DNA of 64,000 bases from IMG/VR virus record IMGVR_UViG_3300037070_003613, positions 62,001-126,000 of that record; one strand, given 5' to 3'. The number at the start of each line of letters is the position of its first letter. The first letter of the stretch is position 1. Below the pieces are notes generated by a model, which was not told where the DNA came from, ran no database searches, and saw nothing but the letters and a program-made list of their open reading frames with translations. Positions 25,966 to 35,703 of the stretch are shown here, piece after piece. The stretch is from a virus. The position numbers and the translations under genes are program-made.

Positions 25966-26465
25966 TACGCGAAGCGTCCCTCAAGGATCGTGCCGGTCAT
26001 CACGAACTCGACCAGCGACAGATCGTCAATCGGATGCGCGAGCTTGAGCGGGTCGAACTGCACGTGCGCCTGCTGCGTAGCGCCGGACGGCTTGACCAGC
26101 GTGCAAAGACGGGCACCATCACCGGTCGTGACCGGGTTGAACACACCGGCGTTGAGGAGACCGATGTTCGTTTCGAGACCGACCGTTGAATCCGCGTACG
26201 GCGTCCCGGCAGCGTTGAAGTCGCCGGTCACCCAGAACACGAGCGAGAACGGGCATTCGTCGTATTCCTTCGGGTAGCCGACACGGCCGGGAGACGAGGG
26301 GACGACACGGTTCTCACCGACGTAGCTCCGCTCGAACCACAACGTCGTGAGGTCCTGCACCATCCACCCCCACGTGTTGAGCGGGAAGTCCGGTGCATCT
26401 TCGATCGTGAGCGTGCCGTAGCAGTTGGGCGCGCAGCCGAACGGGTGATAGGCGGTGTACGTCAT
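25965..26465 (-). CDS. Distal tail protein-like (166 aa)
   Basis: First gene after the tape measure and overlapping it by four bases (ATGA), the usual place of a distal tail protein. Beta-rich: GTLTIEDAPDFPLNTWGWMV, then ECPFSLVFWVTGDFNAAG and a C-terminal strand FVMTGTILEGRF. These fit an N-terminal Dit-type beta sandwich that caps the tube and anchors the tip. Identification rests on position and secondary structure rather than a signature. Confidence 0.55.
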   Translation of the reverse strand: MTYTAYHPFGCAPNCYGTLTIEDAPDFPLNTWGWMVQDLTTLWFERSYVGENRVVPSSPGRVGYPKEYDECPFSLVFWVTGDFNAAGTPYADSTVGLETNIGLLNAGVFNPVTTGDGARLCTLVKPSGATQQAHVQFDPLKLAHPIDDLSLVEFVMTGTILEGRFA

Positions 26466-29400
26466 CGGAGCAGTCTCCGCATCTCATCGAGGAACTCGAA
26501 TGCCTTGCGCCGGTTGTTGGATCCGTCGCCGAGATACAGCTTGTCGACCATCACACGATCGACGTACTCCTCCTGCGTGAGCGGGGTCCGCGTCGCCTGG
26601 ATCGCCTCGATCATCGCCTGACGGACGACGCGCCCGTCGACGCCACGAGCGTCATGGCCGCGCTCGGCGAGCGCCCTGAACATGCGGTCCAGTTCGGGGA
26701 GCACGACCGGCGGCGACTCGAACACGTTGGTTTCGGATGTCACGTCGGGCATACCTCGTGGACGCACGTCGAGGTCGAGGATCTCCGCGACCTTCATGAA
26801 CACGCCGAGCGCCCCGACGCGCTTGCCCATTCCGAGCGGGATGTACGCCTCGCCGCCGGTTTCGGGTTCGGCCCAGATCCGCGGGCCGCGTGCGATCTGA
26901 GCGGTGTGCGGCGCGTCCATCGTCCCGAAGCCGTGGATGCCGCCCTCGGCGAAGGCACCGCCGCCCTTCCCGAAGATGTCCTCCAACACCGACTGCGGTG
27001 TGTTCCTGCCGGGTCGGCTCCGAGAGGGCGGCGTCACGATGGGCGCGTCGAGGTTGCCGCCGAGTGCGACGGGTATCAGATCCTTGAACTGCTCCGCGAT
27101 CGCCTGCCTCTTGGCGTCATCGACGGCCACTTGCACGTTCTCGATGTTCAACTCGGCCGGAAGTTGAATCGGCGGATCTTGCGATTCGAGCAGCGTCCGA
27201 AGATCTGTCATCTCCTTGTCGATGTCGATGAACTCGGTCTTCAACTCGACAGTGTTCTTGCCGCTGGCGTTGACCTCCTCGACCTGGTCGAGGATCGCCT
27301 GGGTGGCTTCCGCGGCCAACTCCTCCGGCGTCTTGAACTGGGCGGCGACCAGCGCCGGGCCACCGAACCCTTCGAGCCGCTCGACCTGTTTCGCCTCCTC
27401 GACCTGGGCGATGCGTTCGTTGATCGTGGCCAACACTTCCTTCGCCCGGAGATCAATGATCGCCTTGTCGAGTGGAGCGACGTCGATCTCGATCGCCGGG
27501 TGATCCGTGGCGAACGCCTTGAGATCTTCGCGTTGCTTCTCAAGGTCAGCGATCTGCACGTCGAGTTGGACGTCGGTCGGGTCGGTCTGCTGCGCGGCCT
27601 CGACATCCTCGTTGAACGCCGCGACCGCGGCCTGCGCTGCCTGTTCGGCGCCGAGCGCGACCCGGTCGGCGGGCCACACCTGGGCGATGAGTTGGTCGAC
27701 GGTCGTCGGGTCGATGCCACCATCAATGAGCGACTGGCGGAACGGGGCGAGGAACGCTTCGGCTGCGCGTGCCCCGGCGAGCGGATCGGTGAGACCGATC
27801 GACGCTGCCCGGTCGAGCGCGTCCTGGACGGTGTTCACGATGCCGTCCTGGAAGAACGCTTGCGCCTCCGGTGTCGGTGCCGCCAACAGGAAGTCGAAGA
27901 ACGAAAGGTTCGCCTCGGCGGCTTGCGCCGTCAACTGCTGCATCAACGTCGTCGGGACGGTCGACAGTTCCGCCATCTCGGCGCGGACGTCGGCGAGTTT
28001 CTTCAACTCGTCGTCAATCCGATCCTGAATGTCACGCTGGTCGTCGGCGACCTCGTTGGCGACACGAGCGCGGCGGGCGCGAAGCTCGGCGGCACGGTTC
28101 ACGAGGCCGAGCGCGTCGGCCTGCGCGATGTCATCATCGAACGCCGACAGCTTGTCCTGACCATCGCGCACGGCCCGGGCAAGCTGCTCTTTGAGATCGC
28201 CCAGCCGGTTCTGCGACTCGTCAATGTTCTTCGTCAGACCTTCGGCTTTCTTGAGGTCATCCTCGTTGACGATGCCGGTCAACGACTTGGTGATGTCACG
28301 GAAGTCCTGGTCGAGGTTCTGGCTGGCGACCGTCAGATCGAGCTTGGCGCCGATCGAGTCGAGCACGTCACCGAACCGCTTGAACGCGGCAGTGGCCTTG
28401 TCGGCAGCGGATTCGGCTTGCTCGCCGAGCAGCTTGGCCTGCTCGCGGAGTTCCTCCATCGTGATGCCGTCATCGAGGAGCGCCTGCTTCCAGTCGGCCA
28501 ACGCCTTGTTGGCCGTGTCGACGGCGTCGGCGGTGTCATCGCCGAGACCCTTCGCGGCATCACCAGTCGCCGACATTGCGTCCCCGAGGACGAACGCCTT
28601 ATCGGCAGCGGCATCGGTGCCCGCCACGATGTCCCCATACAGGGTGGGCAGTCCCTCAAGATCCTTGCGGGAATCACCGATCGCGTTGATGACATCGTTG
28701 ACCTGTTGGAGGTTGGCGGTCGGGAACTGAATGGTGAGAGCACTGAGCAGGTCGCCCTCATCCTTGATGGCGACCAGGTCTCCGAGCACTGCATCGGAGA
28801 TGCCAAGGTTCTTGACCGCATCCTTCGTCGCTGTCAGCCGGACGATAAGTCCATTCATGAACTTGCCGAACTGCTCCTCGCCTGCGAGTGCCTCTTGGCG
28901 GATGGTTTCCTTGTCGATGCCCAGCGACCGGAGCAGGGTGAACCCTTGCGGGCCGAGCGCCTCGTCCACCAGGTCGGCGAACACTCGACTGTTGATGACC
29001 CCCTTGAGATTGATGAGATCGTCGGAGAACTCGGATCGGATCTTGTCAGCGAGTGATTCGATCGACCGTTCGAGTTCCTCTGCCTCTCTCTGGCCGTCGA
29101 TGAAGCCTTGAGCGATGAGACCGACCCCGACACCGATGGTGGCGAAGATGCCGCCCGGCACGCCGCCGGTGGCGAGTCCGGTCAACACGGAACCGATCGC
29201 GCCGACCGCGCCGGTGATCCGGGTGGCCGCGTCCTCGGAGGCGAGCGCCATCCCCGAGAAGGCGCCTGCGATGGCGACACCGAAGCCCTGCGCCACGGCC
29301 CCCGACTTGGTGAGGTTGGCAACCTCGGACCGCACCGCCTGGAAACTGGACTGTCCCGCGGCTCGGAACTCCCCGAAGTCGCTGACCGCTGTCTTGAGGG

Positions 29401-32314
29401 TGCCGGACAAGCGGCCCACTGACGTGGAGATCCCGGTGATCTGTGTCTGGAAGAAACTGACGGCCTTGAACCCGAGGAACACTCCGAGCAGTGTTTGCAG
29501 GACGCCGACCGGGATGTCGCCGATCAACTCGCCGACCACGGTCAGGACCGGGATGAGCACCTCGCCCACGGCCTGAGTGACGTTGAGGAGAGTCTCGAAG
29601 GCGGGCACAAGATCGGTCGCGGCCAACACCAACTGGTTGACGACCGGCGCCGCGGCCTCGGCCACGCCGGTGACAAGCGCGATGCCCTGGGATGCGGCAC
29701 GGAACGCAGTCGGCAACGCGTCTTGGGCGAACGTGACGATGTTGTCGAGGATCGGTGTGATCTTCGGGCCGAGTTCACCGATCGAACCGAACGCCTGTGT
29801 GAACAGTGTTTGGATCTCGGGGCCGATGTCCTTGAGCACGCCGAGCGCACGCACGACGACAGGGGCGACGCCCTGGATGCCTTCGCCGATGCCCTCGACC
29901 AGGGTGCCGCCGATCTCAAGGCCGACGTCACCCAACTCTCTGAGAGCGGGGATCAGAGCGTCGCGGATCTCGGGGGTGAGCAACGCCGCCGACGCGGCGA
30001 ACACGGTGAGCGCACCGGTCAGAGTCGTGATGCCCGGGATCAGCCTCCCGAACGGGCCGAGCACGGCGCCGAGCGCGCCGAGGCCGAGCGCGCCGAACGC
30101 GATCCCGAGCGGAGCGAGCGCCGGGCCGAGACCTTCGAGGGCGTCGATCGTCGGCTCGATCAGATCCGGGGCGTTCTCGAAGAACTGGTTGAAGGCGTCG
30201 AACACCGGACCCTCAACGAGAGCCGCCATGACCGGCTCGATCCGAGCACCCAACTGGTCGAATACGGCGGTGAACGACTTGAACCCGGCGATCAACGTGT
30301 CCGAGATCGGCTCGATGATCTTGACGCCGAAGCGGGCGCGGGCGGCACCGAAGTTCTCGATCGACCCCGACAGGGTGTCGCCGAGCTTCTCCATCGTGCC
30401 CGAGAAGGCGACCGTGGCGCCGTTGATCCCCTCGGTGCCGTGGAGGATGCCTTGTGTGATCGCGTCGAGAGCGAACTCGGAGGTGATCGCCCCCTCCGAG
30501 ATCATCTTGCGGATCTCCTCGGTGGTCTTGCCGACTGTGTTGCCGAGGATTCGCAGCACGTCGACGCCGACGTTGCCGAACTGCCAGACGTCCTCACCAT
30601 TGATCCGGCCGATCGCCTGGATCTGACCGAAGATCGTGGCGAGCGACTGGGCGAACTGGTTGGCTTGCGAGCCGCGGGTGGCGGCAGCCTCACCGATCGC
30701 GGTGAGGAACAACGGCACCTTCTCCGCCGCGATGCCGAACGCGATCATGTTCGTCGCGGCACGCGCGAAGTCGTCCAACCGGAACGGCGTCCCACGCACG
30801 ACGTTCAACACGTCGCTCAACACCTGCGCTGCTGCCGACGCCGATTGGAGAGCGACCGTCAGCGAAGCGGTCGAGTCCTGGATCGTCGTGAACCGTTGGA
30901 AGCCTTCCGCCAGACTGGTCGCGAACACCCCGCCGATCGTGAGCGCGGCGGTCGCCAGGACCCGCTGGGTTGTCGTCGCGAACTGTCGACCGAACGCGCT
31001 CCCGGCTCGATCCCCGGCCCGCTCGAAGTCGTGCTCGGCGTCGGTCCCGAACGCCGTGACCTGAGCTTGCGCCGGGGCGAGGTTAGCGTTGACCGGAACG
31101 ACGACCGGCGGAACGTTCGGTGGCGGCGGTGGCGGTGGCGGCGGGCCGAGCACGGTCGGGATGACGACCGGCTGGAAGCTCGCGCCGCCGCTCGTGATGC
31201 GGGCGAGATCGGCGAGCAACTGTTGGGCGTCGACCACGACCGGTAGGCGCACCGGGTCGGCGTCGACAGCGGCGATGTCGGCCTGGGCCTGGTCGACGTC
31301 GGCGACGGCAGGAATGACGACCGGCGGAATGTTGGTGCCGAACGCCGTGAGATCGGCGTGGGCTTGATCATCGTCAAGACCGATCCGGACGAGGACGCCC
31401 TCCGATTGGAGTTGGGCCATCTCCGCCCGGAACCGGGCCAGCCCGGGGCTGGCCTCAATCCCGGGGCCGACCCCGGCTGCCGTGACCGGCACTTCGAGCG
31501 GCGGAAGATCCACCTTGGCGACGGCGGGCGGCACCTCGGACACGTCGGGCAGGACGCGCAGGATGACTGGCGGAAGGCTGTCGAGGGCGGTGGTGACCTC
31601 GCGCGGCACCTCGCTGACATCAGCTTGGAACTTGACCGTGAACGGCCCCTCGGGCAACTCGCTGATCGGCGCCACGGCCGGGATGACGGGAGTGGGGGTG
31701 GGCGCCACGGCGGTCGTGACGGGCACGACGATGTCGAGCGTGGTGAGCGCGACAAGCTCGCTGATCGCCTGGTCGGTGTTGACGACGACCGGGACCTCAA
31801 CGACGACGTCGAGTGTGGAGAGGGCGACGATGTCACTGAGTGCCTGCTCGACGTTGGCGAGGACCGGAAGCTCGATGATGGTTTCGCTGCCTTCGAGTCC
31901 GGCGATCTCACCTTCGGCCGCTTCGATGTTGGCGGTGACCGGGACCTCGACCACGACACCGAGCGTGGTGAGAGCGACGAGGTCGGCCAGCGCGGCGTCG
32001 GTGTCGAGCGTGACCGGCACGACAATGCCAGCGCCGATCGCGTCGAGGTTGACGATCTCTCCGAGCGCCTGCTCGGCGTCGGCGATGATCGGCACCGTGA
32101 TCGGCGGGACCGCCTGGTTCAACCGGTCGAGGCCGGTGGCGATGTTCCGCAACGCGTTCTGGTCGACGGTGACAGCGACCTTGATCGCCATGTCCGCTTC
32201 GAGCCGGGTCGCCTTCGCGATCAGTTCACGACGGATCCGTTCCCAGTCGGCGTTGGCTTTGGCGTCGCTCAGTCGGATGTCGGCCGCAGCCTGAGCAACA
32301 GTCCGAATCGCCAC
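26462..32314 (-). CDS. Tail tape measure protein
   Basis: 1950 residues, the longest gene here. The N-terminal 400 residues repeat a unit of roughly 30-40 residues (VVVEVPV or IIELPVLANVEQALSDIV). Residues near 600-700 hold the TP901-type tape-measure core (VWQFGNVGVDVLRILGNTVG, EGAITSEFALDAI). Hydrophobic helices follow, then long helical stretches and a C-terminal region (FAEGGIHGFG). It sets tail length, about 290 nm if the usual 0.15 nm per residue holds, and is ejected with the DNA. GTG 32314 has no ribosome site; a start further in is possible. It points away from the chaperone genes, which is unusual. Confidence 0.9.
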   Translation of the reverse strand: MAIRTVAQAAADIRLSDAKANADWERIRRELIAKATRLEADMAIKVAVTVDQNALRNIATGLDRLNQAVPPITVPIIADAEQALGEIVNLDAIGAGIVVPVTLDTDAALADLVALTTLGVVVEVPVTANIEAAEGEIAGLEGSETIIELPVLANVEQALSDIVALSTLDVVVEVPVVVNTDQAISELVALTTLDIVVPVTTAVAPTPTPVIPAVAPISELPEGPFTVKFQADVSEVPREVTTALDSLPPVILRVLPDVSEVPPAVAKVDLPPLEVPVTAAGVGPGIEASPGLARFRAEMAQLQSEGVLVRIGLDDDQAHADLTAFGTNIPPVVIPAVADVDQAQADIAAVDADPVRLPVVVDAQQLLADLARITSGGASFQPVVIPTVLGPPPPPPPPPNVPPVVVPVNANLAPAQAQVTAFGTDAEHDFERAGDRAGSAFGRQFATTTQRVLATAALTIGGVFATSLAEGFQRFTTIQDSTASLTVALQSASAAAQVLSDVLNVVRGTPFRLDDFARAATNMIAFGIAAEKVPLFLTAIGEAAATRGSQANQFAQSLATIFGQIQAIGRINGEDVWQFGNVGVDVLRILGNTVGKTTEEIRKMISEGAITSEFALDAITQGILHGTEGINGATVAFSGTMEKLGDTLSGSIENFGAARARFGVKIIEPISDTLIAGFKSFTAVFDQLGARIEPVMAALVEGPVFDAFNQFFENAPDLIEPTIDALEGLGPALAPLGIAFGALGLGALGAVLGPFGRLIPGITTLTGALTVFAASAALLTPEIRDALIPALRELGDVGLEIGGTLVEGIGEGIQGVAPVVVRALGVLKDIGPEIQTLFTQAFGSIGELGPKITPILDNIVTFAQDALPTAFRAASQGIALVTGVAEAAAPVVNQLVLAATDLVPAFETLLNVTQAVGEVLIPVLTVVGELIGDIPVGVLQTLLGVFLGFKAVSFFQTQITGISTSVGRLSGTLKTAVSDFGEFRAAGQSSFQAVRSEVANLTKSGAVAQGFGVAIAGAFSGMALASEDAATRITGAVGAIGSVLTGLATGGVPGGIFATIGVGVGLIAQGFIDGQREAEELERSIESLADKIRSEFSDDLINLKGVINSRVFADLVDEALGPQGFTLLRSLGIDKETIRQEALAGEEQFGKFMNGLIVRLTATKDAVKNLGISDAVLGDLVAIKDEGDLLSALTIQFPTANLQQVNDVINAIGDSRKDLEGLPTLYGDIVAGTDAAADKAFVLGDAMSATGDAAKGLGDDTADAVDTANKALADWKQALLDDGITMEELREQAKLLGEQAESAADKATAAFKRFGDVLDSIGAKLDLTVASQNLDQDFRDITKSLTGIVNEDDLKKAEGLTKNIDESQNRLGDLKEQLARAVRDGQDKLSAFDDDIAQADALGLVNRAAELRARRARVANEVADDQRDIQDRIDDELKKLADVRAEMAELSTVPTTLMQQLTAQAAEANLSFFDFLLAAPTPEAQAFFQDGIVNTVQDALDRAASIGLTDPLAGARAAEAFLAPFRQSLIDGGIDPTTVDQLIAQVWPADRVALGAEQAAQAAVAAFNEDVEAAQQTDPTDVQLDVQIADLEKQREDLKAFATDHPAIEIDVAPLDKAIIDLRAKEVLATINERIAQVEEAKQVERLEGFGGPALVAAQFKTPEELAAEATQAILDQVEEVNASGKNTVELKTEFIDIDKEMTDLRTLLESQDPPIQLPAELNIENVQVAVDDAKRQAIAEQFKDLIPVALGGNLDAPIVTPPSRSRPGRNTPQSVLEDIFGKGGGAFAEGGIHGFGTMDAPHTAQIARGPRIWAEPETGGEAYIPLGMGKRVGALGVFMKVAEILDLDVRPRGMPDVTSETNVFESPPVVLPELDRMFRALAERGHDARGVDGRVVRQAMIEAIQATRTPLTQEEYVDRVMVDKLYLGDGSNNRRKAFEFLDEMRRLLR

Positions 32315-32366
32315 GGAGGACAGACTAATGACAGCGGCGTAACCACATCGGTGTCATCTGCGAGAG

Positions 32367-32372
32367 TACGGT
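32367..32372 (+). promoter_or_regulatory. -10 box in the divergent tail start region
   Basis: TACGGT ends eight bases before ATG 32381, with TAACCACATCGG just upstream (32342-32352), which also occurs in the capsid leader. Only 66 bases separate the divergent starts of the tape measure and the adaptor, so promoters for both directions must overlap here. Confidence 0.4.
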
Positions 32373-32380
32373 TGGCCACC

Positions 32381-33175
32381 ATGACGTGGCAGGTGCTCGA
32401 TTCGGGTGTCGAGCCGATCACCGGGTGCGCCTGGACGATCATCGACCTGTGCGACGCCAACGTCAGCTTCGCCGTGGGGGAAGCCGCCGACAAGATGGCG
32501 ATCGGCGTCCTGCACGCCGCCTCGGGCCGACAGTTCGGGCTGTGCGCGCGCACCATCCGGCCGTGCATGGAGGACTGCAACACCGGGCTACAGACGTTCA
32601 ACCCGGCGCAACCCCGCTACGTGTACATCGTCGGGGAACCGTTCACGACGTTCCTGCCGTGGGCACGGATCCAGTGCGGTGTCTGCCTGAGCCGCCGCTG
32701 CGCCTGCGCCCACGTCTCCCAGATCGTGCTCCCCAACCATCGCATCCGCCGCGTCCGCGAAGTGAAGATCGACGGCGTCGTGCTCGACCCATCCGCCTAC
32801 CGGCTCGCCGGGCGACGACTGATCCGGATGGACGGCGGCGCCTGGCCGCGCTGCCAAGCCGACGACGCAGCCGACGACGCGCCCGGCTCGTGGTCCGTCG
32901 ACTACATCTACGGACGCCCGGTCGATGAGGGCGGTCAGATCGCGACCGGGATCTACGCCTGCGAGATCGCCAAGTCGCTGTCAGGCAACGAATGCGAACT
33001 CCCCCAACGCGTCCAAACCGTGTCGCGCCAGGGCGTCACCATCGGCTTCGTGGACCCGATGGACTTCCTCTCCCAAGGGTTGACCGGCCTGTACGTGGTC
33101 GACTCGTGGATCAAACAGGTCAACCCGAGCGGGCTACCCCGCCGAGCCGGAATGCTCAGAGCCGATGACTTCTAG
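32381..33175 (+). CDS. Head-to-tail adaptor
   Basis: 264 residues from ATG 32381; the longer open frame to 31358 runs under the tape measure gene. Typical actinophage adaptor features: FGLCARTIRPCMEDC, then CGVCLSRRCACAH, VREVKIDGVVLDPSAYRL, and the C-terminal SQGLTGLYVVDSWIKQVNPS. The protein would sit below the portal and connect head to tail. The many cysteines (about a dozen) are a family trait. It is the first gene of the rightward tail-tube unit. Confidence 0.75.
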   Translation: MTWQVLDSGVEPITGCAWTIIDLCDANVSFAVGEAADKMAIGVLHAASGRQFGLCARTIRPCMEDCNTGLQTFNPAQPRYVYIVGEPFTTFLPWARIQCGVCLSRRCACAHVSQIVLPNHRIRRVREVKIDGVVLDPSAYRLAGRRLIRMDGGAWPRCQADDAADDAPGSWSVDYIYGRPVDEGGQIATGIYACEIAKSLSGNECELPQRVQTVSRQGVTIGFVDPMDFLSQGLTGLYVVDSWIKQVNPSGLPRRAGMLRADDF

Positions 33176-33177
33176 CG

Positions 33178-33187
33178 TCGTAGTTAC
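33178..33187 (+). promoter_or_regulatory. GTAGTT motif before the tail tube gene
   Basis: TCGTAGTTAC lies immediately after the adaptor stop, about 75 bases before the tail tube gene; compare the copies near 2.0, 4.4 and 7.8 kb. Confidence 0.3.
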
Positions 33188-33262
33188 ATGGTCCGCGTTT
33201 GGTGATAGCGGACGTGCAAACATGTTCGCCGTGGTACCCGCACGTAGCCGAGGAGTAACGCC

Positions 33263-33958
33263 ATGACGTGTTTCGACCGCCAGTACATCCGCCGTGTCAC
33301 CGCGATTGCGCTGGACGACTGCGGCCGTATCGCCGCCACCCCGGCAACGGGGACGGTGATCAAGGGACTCGCCGACGCCTTGCAGAGCGTGGCGTTCACC
33401 CGCAACGTGGACGTCCCCCAGCAGACCGTCACGAAGAAGGTGAACGGGGGCACCTGCACGCAGCCGTTCCCGACGCCGACCGACCGAGGCTTCTCGACGG
33501 CGCTCACGTTCTGCGGCATCCACCCGGTGTTCGAGTCGATCACCGGCTACAAGCGGCTCGACATGAACGGCTCCACGATCACCGGGTGGGAGGACTCCAA
33601 CATCACCGGCAACCCGAAGGTGGCGTTGGAGATCATCTACGAGTCGTCGGCCGACGCTTGCACCGGTGGATCCGTGCCGTGCTTCGCTCAGTTGATCCCG
33701 GCGATCGTGCAGTGGGTCCGCTCGGGCGACGAGACCTACAACGGCACCGATGTCCCGGCGCTCGTGATGACCGGCCAGGCGTTGCTGAACGGCAACCTGT
33801 TCGACAACTACACGGCCGGAACGTTGCCGCCGTGGTTGGCGCACTGGGCACCGAAGTTCAACGACATCCAGACCGGCCGTGCCTGGTCGACGTCGGCGGT
33901 CATCACCTGCCCGGCAGCGGACACCGCCGACTCCTGTGTCCTGACCACGATCACCTGA
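33263..33958 (+). CDS. Major tail (tube) protein
   Basis: 231 residues; GAGGAGTAACGCC precedes ATG 33263. Begins MTCFDRQYIRRVTAIALDDC and continues with the Gly/Thr-rich beta pattern of actinophage tail tubes, including FTRNVDVPQQTV and GYKRLDMNGSTITGWEDSN; WLAHWAPKFNDIQTGRAW lies near the end. It polymerises into the tube whose length the tape measure sets. A good ribosome site, its own leader and its position support strong late expression. Confidence 0.7.
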   Translation: MTCFDRQYIRRVTAIALDDCGRIAATPATGTVIKGLADALQSVAFTRNVDVPQQTVTKKVNGGTCTQPFPTPTDRGFSTALTFCGIHPVFESITGYKRLDMNGSTITGWEDSNITGNPKVALEIIYESSADACTGGSVPCFAQLIPAIVQWVRSGDETYNGTDVPALVMTGQALLNGNLFDNYTAGTLPPWLAHWAPKFNDIQTGRAWSTSAVITCPAADTADSCVLTTIT

Positions 33959-33977
33959 CCCGGCCCTCGGGCACACG

Positions 33978-33983
33978 TAGGGT
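33978..33983 (+). promoter_or_regulatory. Candidate -10 box for a leaderless start
   Basis: TAGGGT ends six bases before ATG 33990; no ribosome site is present. Confidence 0.4.
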
Positions 33984-33989
33984 TCGGGC

Positions 33990-34556
33990 ATGGCGACCGT
34001 TGGCTATCCCGATCCGATCAGCGCGATCGACGCCGTCGTCGCATGTCTGCGGATCCCCAACTTCGTGGTCCACACCGGCTCGCTCAACTCGGGACTCACC
34101 ATCCCGTGTTGCGCGTCCGGCTGTCAAGGCGATTGCCCGCACGGTGTGCTGCGCGTCGAGACCGGTGACACGACACCGAAGGACGGCCTCCCGGTGGCGA
34201 TGATCATGAGCGGCAAGTGCGCGGCGCCGCTCGTGCAGGAGATCGTCGTCAACTATCGCGAGTGCTTCCCATCGAACCTCGGCAAGGCGGCGACGCCGAC
34301 CGCGGAACTGACCGCGGCCGGACTGTCGGTCGTGATGTCATGGTGGGCCGCGCTGCAACGGTTGTGGGCGTGCGGCACGCCGACCCAGCAACGCCTGCGG
34401 TTCGTGCGTCGCTCCGACTCGGAACCCCTCGGCCAATGCGCCGGGTGGACGCTCGTGCTCGAATGCGACCTCGTCAACTGCCTGCCGACACCGGTCGTCG
34501 CCGGTGGCTTGTCGATCACCGTTCCACCGGCTGACCTGGGTGTGGCGCCGGTCTGA
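33990..34556 (+). CDS. Head-tail connector / tail terminator-like protein
   Basis: 188 residues with a Cys cluster IPCCASGCQGDCPHGVLRV, then YRECFP, a helical middle (AAGLSVVMSWWAALQRLW) and a C-terminal strand pair with CAGWTLVLECDLVNC. This matches, in outline, an actinophage connector family that joins stopper and tube. The paired cysteines could form disulfides or bind metal. Its stop overlaps the start of a small gene (TGATG). Confidence 0.5.
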   Translation: MATVGYPDPISAIDAVVACLRIPNFVVHTGSLNSGLTIPCCASGCQGDCPHGVLRVETGDTTPKDGLPVAMIMSGKCAAPLVQEIVVNYRECFPSNLGKAATPTAELTAAGLSVVMSWWAALQRLWACGTPTQQRLRFVRRSDSEPLGQCAGWTLVLECDLVNCLPTPVVAGGLSITVPPADLGVAPV

Positions 34557-34729
34557 TGCGGTACGTGCTGATCGTCTCCCCGTTCCTGACCGCACCGAAG
34601 GGCACCATCGTGTCCCAGGATCGGCTCGGCATGACCGACGACAAGCTGGACGAGTTCATCGAGGCGGGGTTCGCCATCGAGTGTGAGATCGAGGAAGTCG
34701 ATGGCGACGGTCACGACCAACACGCGTGA
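34556..34729 (+). CDS. Small connector-region protein (57 aa)
   Basis: Starts within the previous stop and overlaps the next gene by 29 bases. Sequence MRYVLIVSPFLTAPKGTIVS followed by an acidic helix (DDKLDEFIEAGFAIECEIEE). Resembles the short connector proteins often found between stopper and completion genes, but no family is recognised. Confidence 0.5.
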   Translation: MRYVLIVSPFLTAPKGTIVSQDRLGMTDDKLDEFIEAGFAIECEIEEVDGDGHDQHA

Positions 34730-35096
34730 ACTCGACGCGTTCTACAACGACGTCGCGATCCAATACTTCGATGAGATCGACCCGATCGTGCAGGCACGGT
34801 TCCGCAGCGAGGTCCCCGTCGACACCGGTCTGTTGCGTTCCCGCCATCGCCGCTTGAAGGTGATCCGCGACCGCGGCCGGTGGGTCGGGCGGTGGGTGGC
34901 GCCGACCGGCTACGACCTGTTCGTCCACGACGGCACCGGCGAACGCGCCAAGGCGTCAGCCGGACCGCAGACCATCAAGCGGTTGAACGCCCGGGTCGTG
35001 ATGCGAGTCCACCCCGGCCAGCGCGCCAACCCGTGGCTGTACCGCAGTCTCGTGCGGCTGGGTTTCCCGGGCGCCGTGTGGATCAAGTCCAGATGA
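34701..35096 (+). CDS. HK97 gp10-like tail completion protein
   Basis: 131 residues from ATG 34701, preceded by GAGGAAG. Shows the family landmarks: EVPVDTGLLRSRHRRLKV, YDLFVHDGTGER and a C-terminal NPWLYRSLVRLGF. These proteins finish the head-tail joint or the tube top. The gene begins inside the previous one and ends before the chaperone promoter region. Confidence 0.75.
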   Translation: MATVTTNTRELDAFYNDVAIQYFDEIDPIVQARFRSEVPVDTGLLRSRHRRLKVIRDRGRWVGRWVAPTGYDLFVHDGTGERAKASAGPQTIKRLNARVVMRVHPGQRANPWLYRSLVRLGFPGAVWIKSR

Positions 35097-35124
35097 CATC
35101 GGTGTAACTCTGGACGTGTAGTGT
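35093..35124 (+). promoter_or_regulatory. Promoter region of the tail chaperone
   Basis: TAGTGT (35119-35124) lies nine bases before ATG 35134. CATCGGTGTAACTC (35098-35111), a relative of the element in the capsid leader, is just upstream, and ATGACA at 35093 could be a poor -35. No ribosome site. Confidence 0.4.
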
Positions 35125-35133
35125 GTCGGGACT

Positions 35134-35703
35134 ATGGACACCCCGACCAACTCAGTGATGCGCTTCGGCGTCAGAACGCTCGGCAAAGGGATCGAATGGG
35201 GCTACGTCGACCCCGTCACGAAAGAACTCCGAACGGTCGAGTTCCACCCCAAGGTCGGCGTCACCTTCGAGGAGATCTTGGACTTCCAAGCCGCCCGCTC
35301 CGAGTTGATCCGTGACCTGCGCGCCGAAGCTCGCCGGATGCAAGCGGCCGTCGACGCGCTCGACCCGGAGGACCCGGAGATGGCGATGAAGGCGGAGGAG
35401 ATCACACGCGGCGACCCCGACGCCGAACGCGAACGGTTCGAGCGCCAGGTCGACTCGGTGCTGATGCTGATCGTGGACGACGAACGCGCGTTGATGGGTC
35501 CACTCCTGCGCGCCGGACACCCGAACGAGATCCGGGAACTGATCAACCATCTGCAAACGGTCGTGATCACCAAGACCGCGACGCGGGTGGAGGCGGTAGC
35601 GAACGTGGACCCTACGTCGCCGCCTGCGCCTGTCGACTCATCCTCGACCGAGGACTCTGGACCCGTCTCCGAATCAAAGGTGGAACCAATCTCCGAGACC
35701 TGA
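35134..35703 (+). CDS. Tail assembly chaperone, short form
   Basis: 189 residues. N terminus MRFGVRTLGKGIEWGYVDP, then a helical body (FERQVDSVLMLIVDDERALM) and a low-complexity Pro/Ser end. It corresponds to the G-type chaperone that coats the tape measure during tail assembly. The second protein is read by slipping into the -1 frame near 35610. Ends inside the overlapping second frame. Confidence 0.65.
   Translation: MDTPTNSVMRFGVRTLGKGIEWGYVDPVTKELRTVEFHPKVGVTFEEILDFQAARSELIRDLRAEARRMQAAVDALDPEDPEMAMKAEEITRGDPDAERERFERQVDSVLMLIVDDERALMGPLLRAGHPNEIRELINHLQTVVITKTATRVEAVANVDPTSPPAPVDSSSTEDSGPVSESKVEPISET

Noticed and set aside
26654-31246. Two long rightward open frames (800 and 583 codons) opposite the tape measure gene
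   Set aside because: They mirror the tape measure codons on the other strand, are rich in Arg/Asp/Glu strings with no domain, and lack ribosome sites. The tape measure has a recognisable core.
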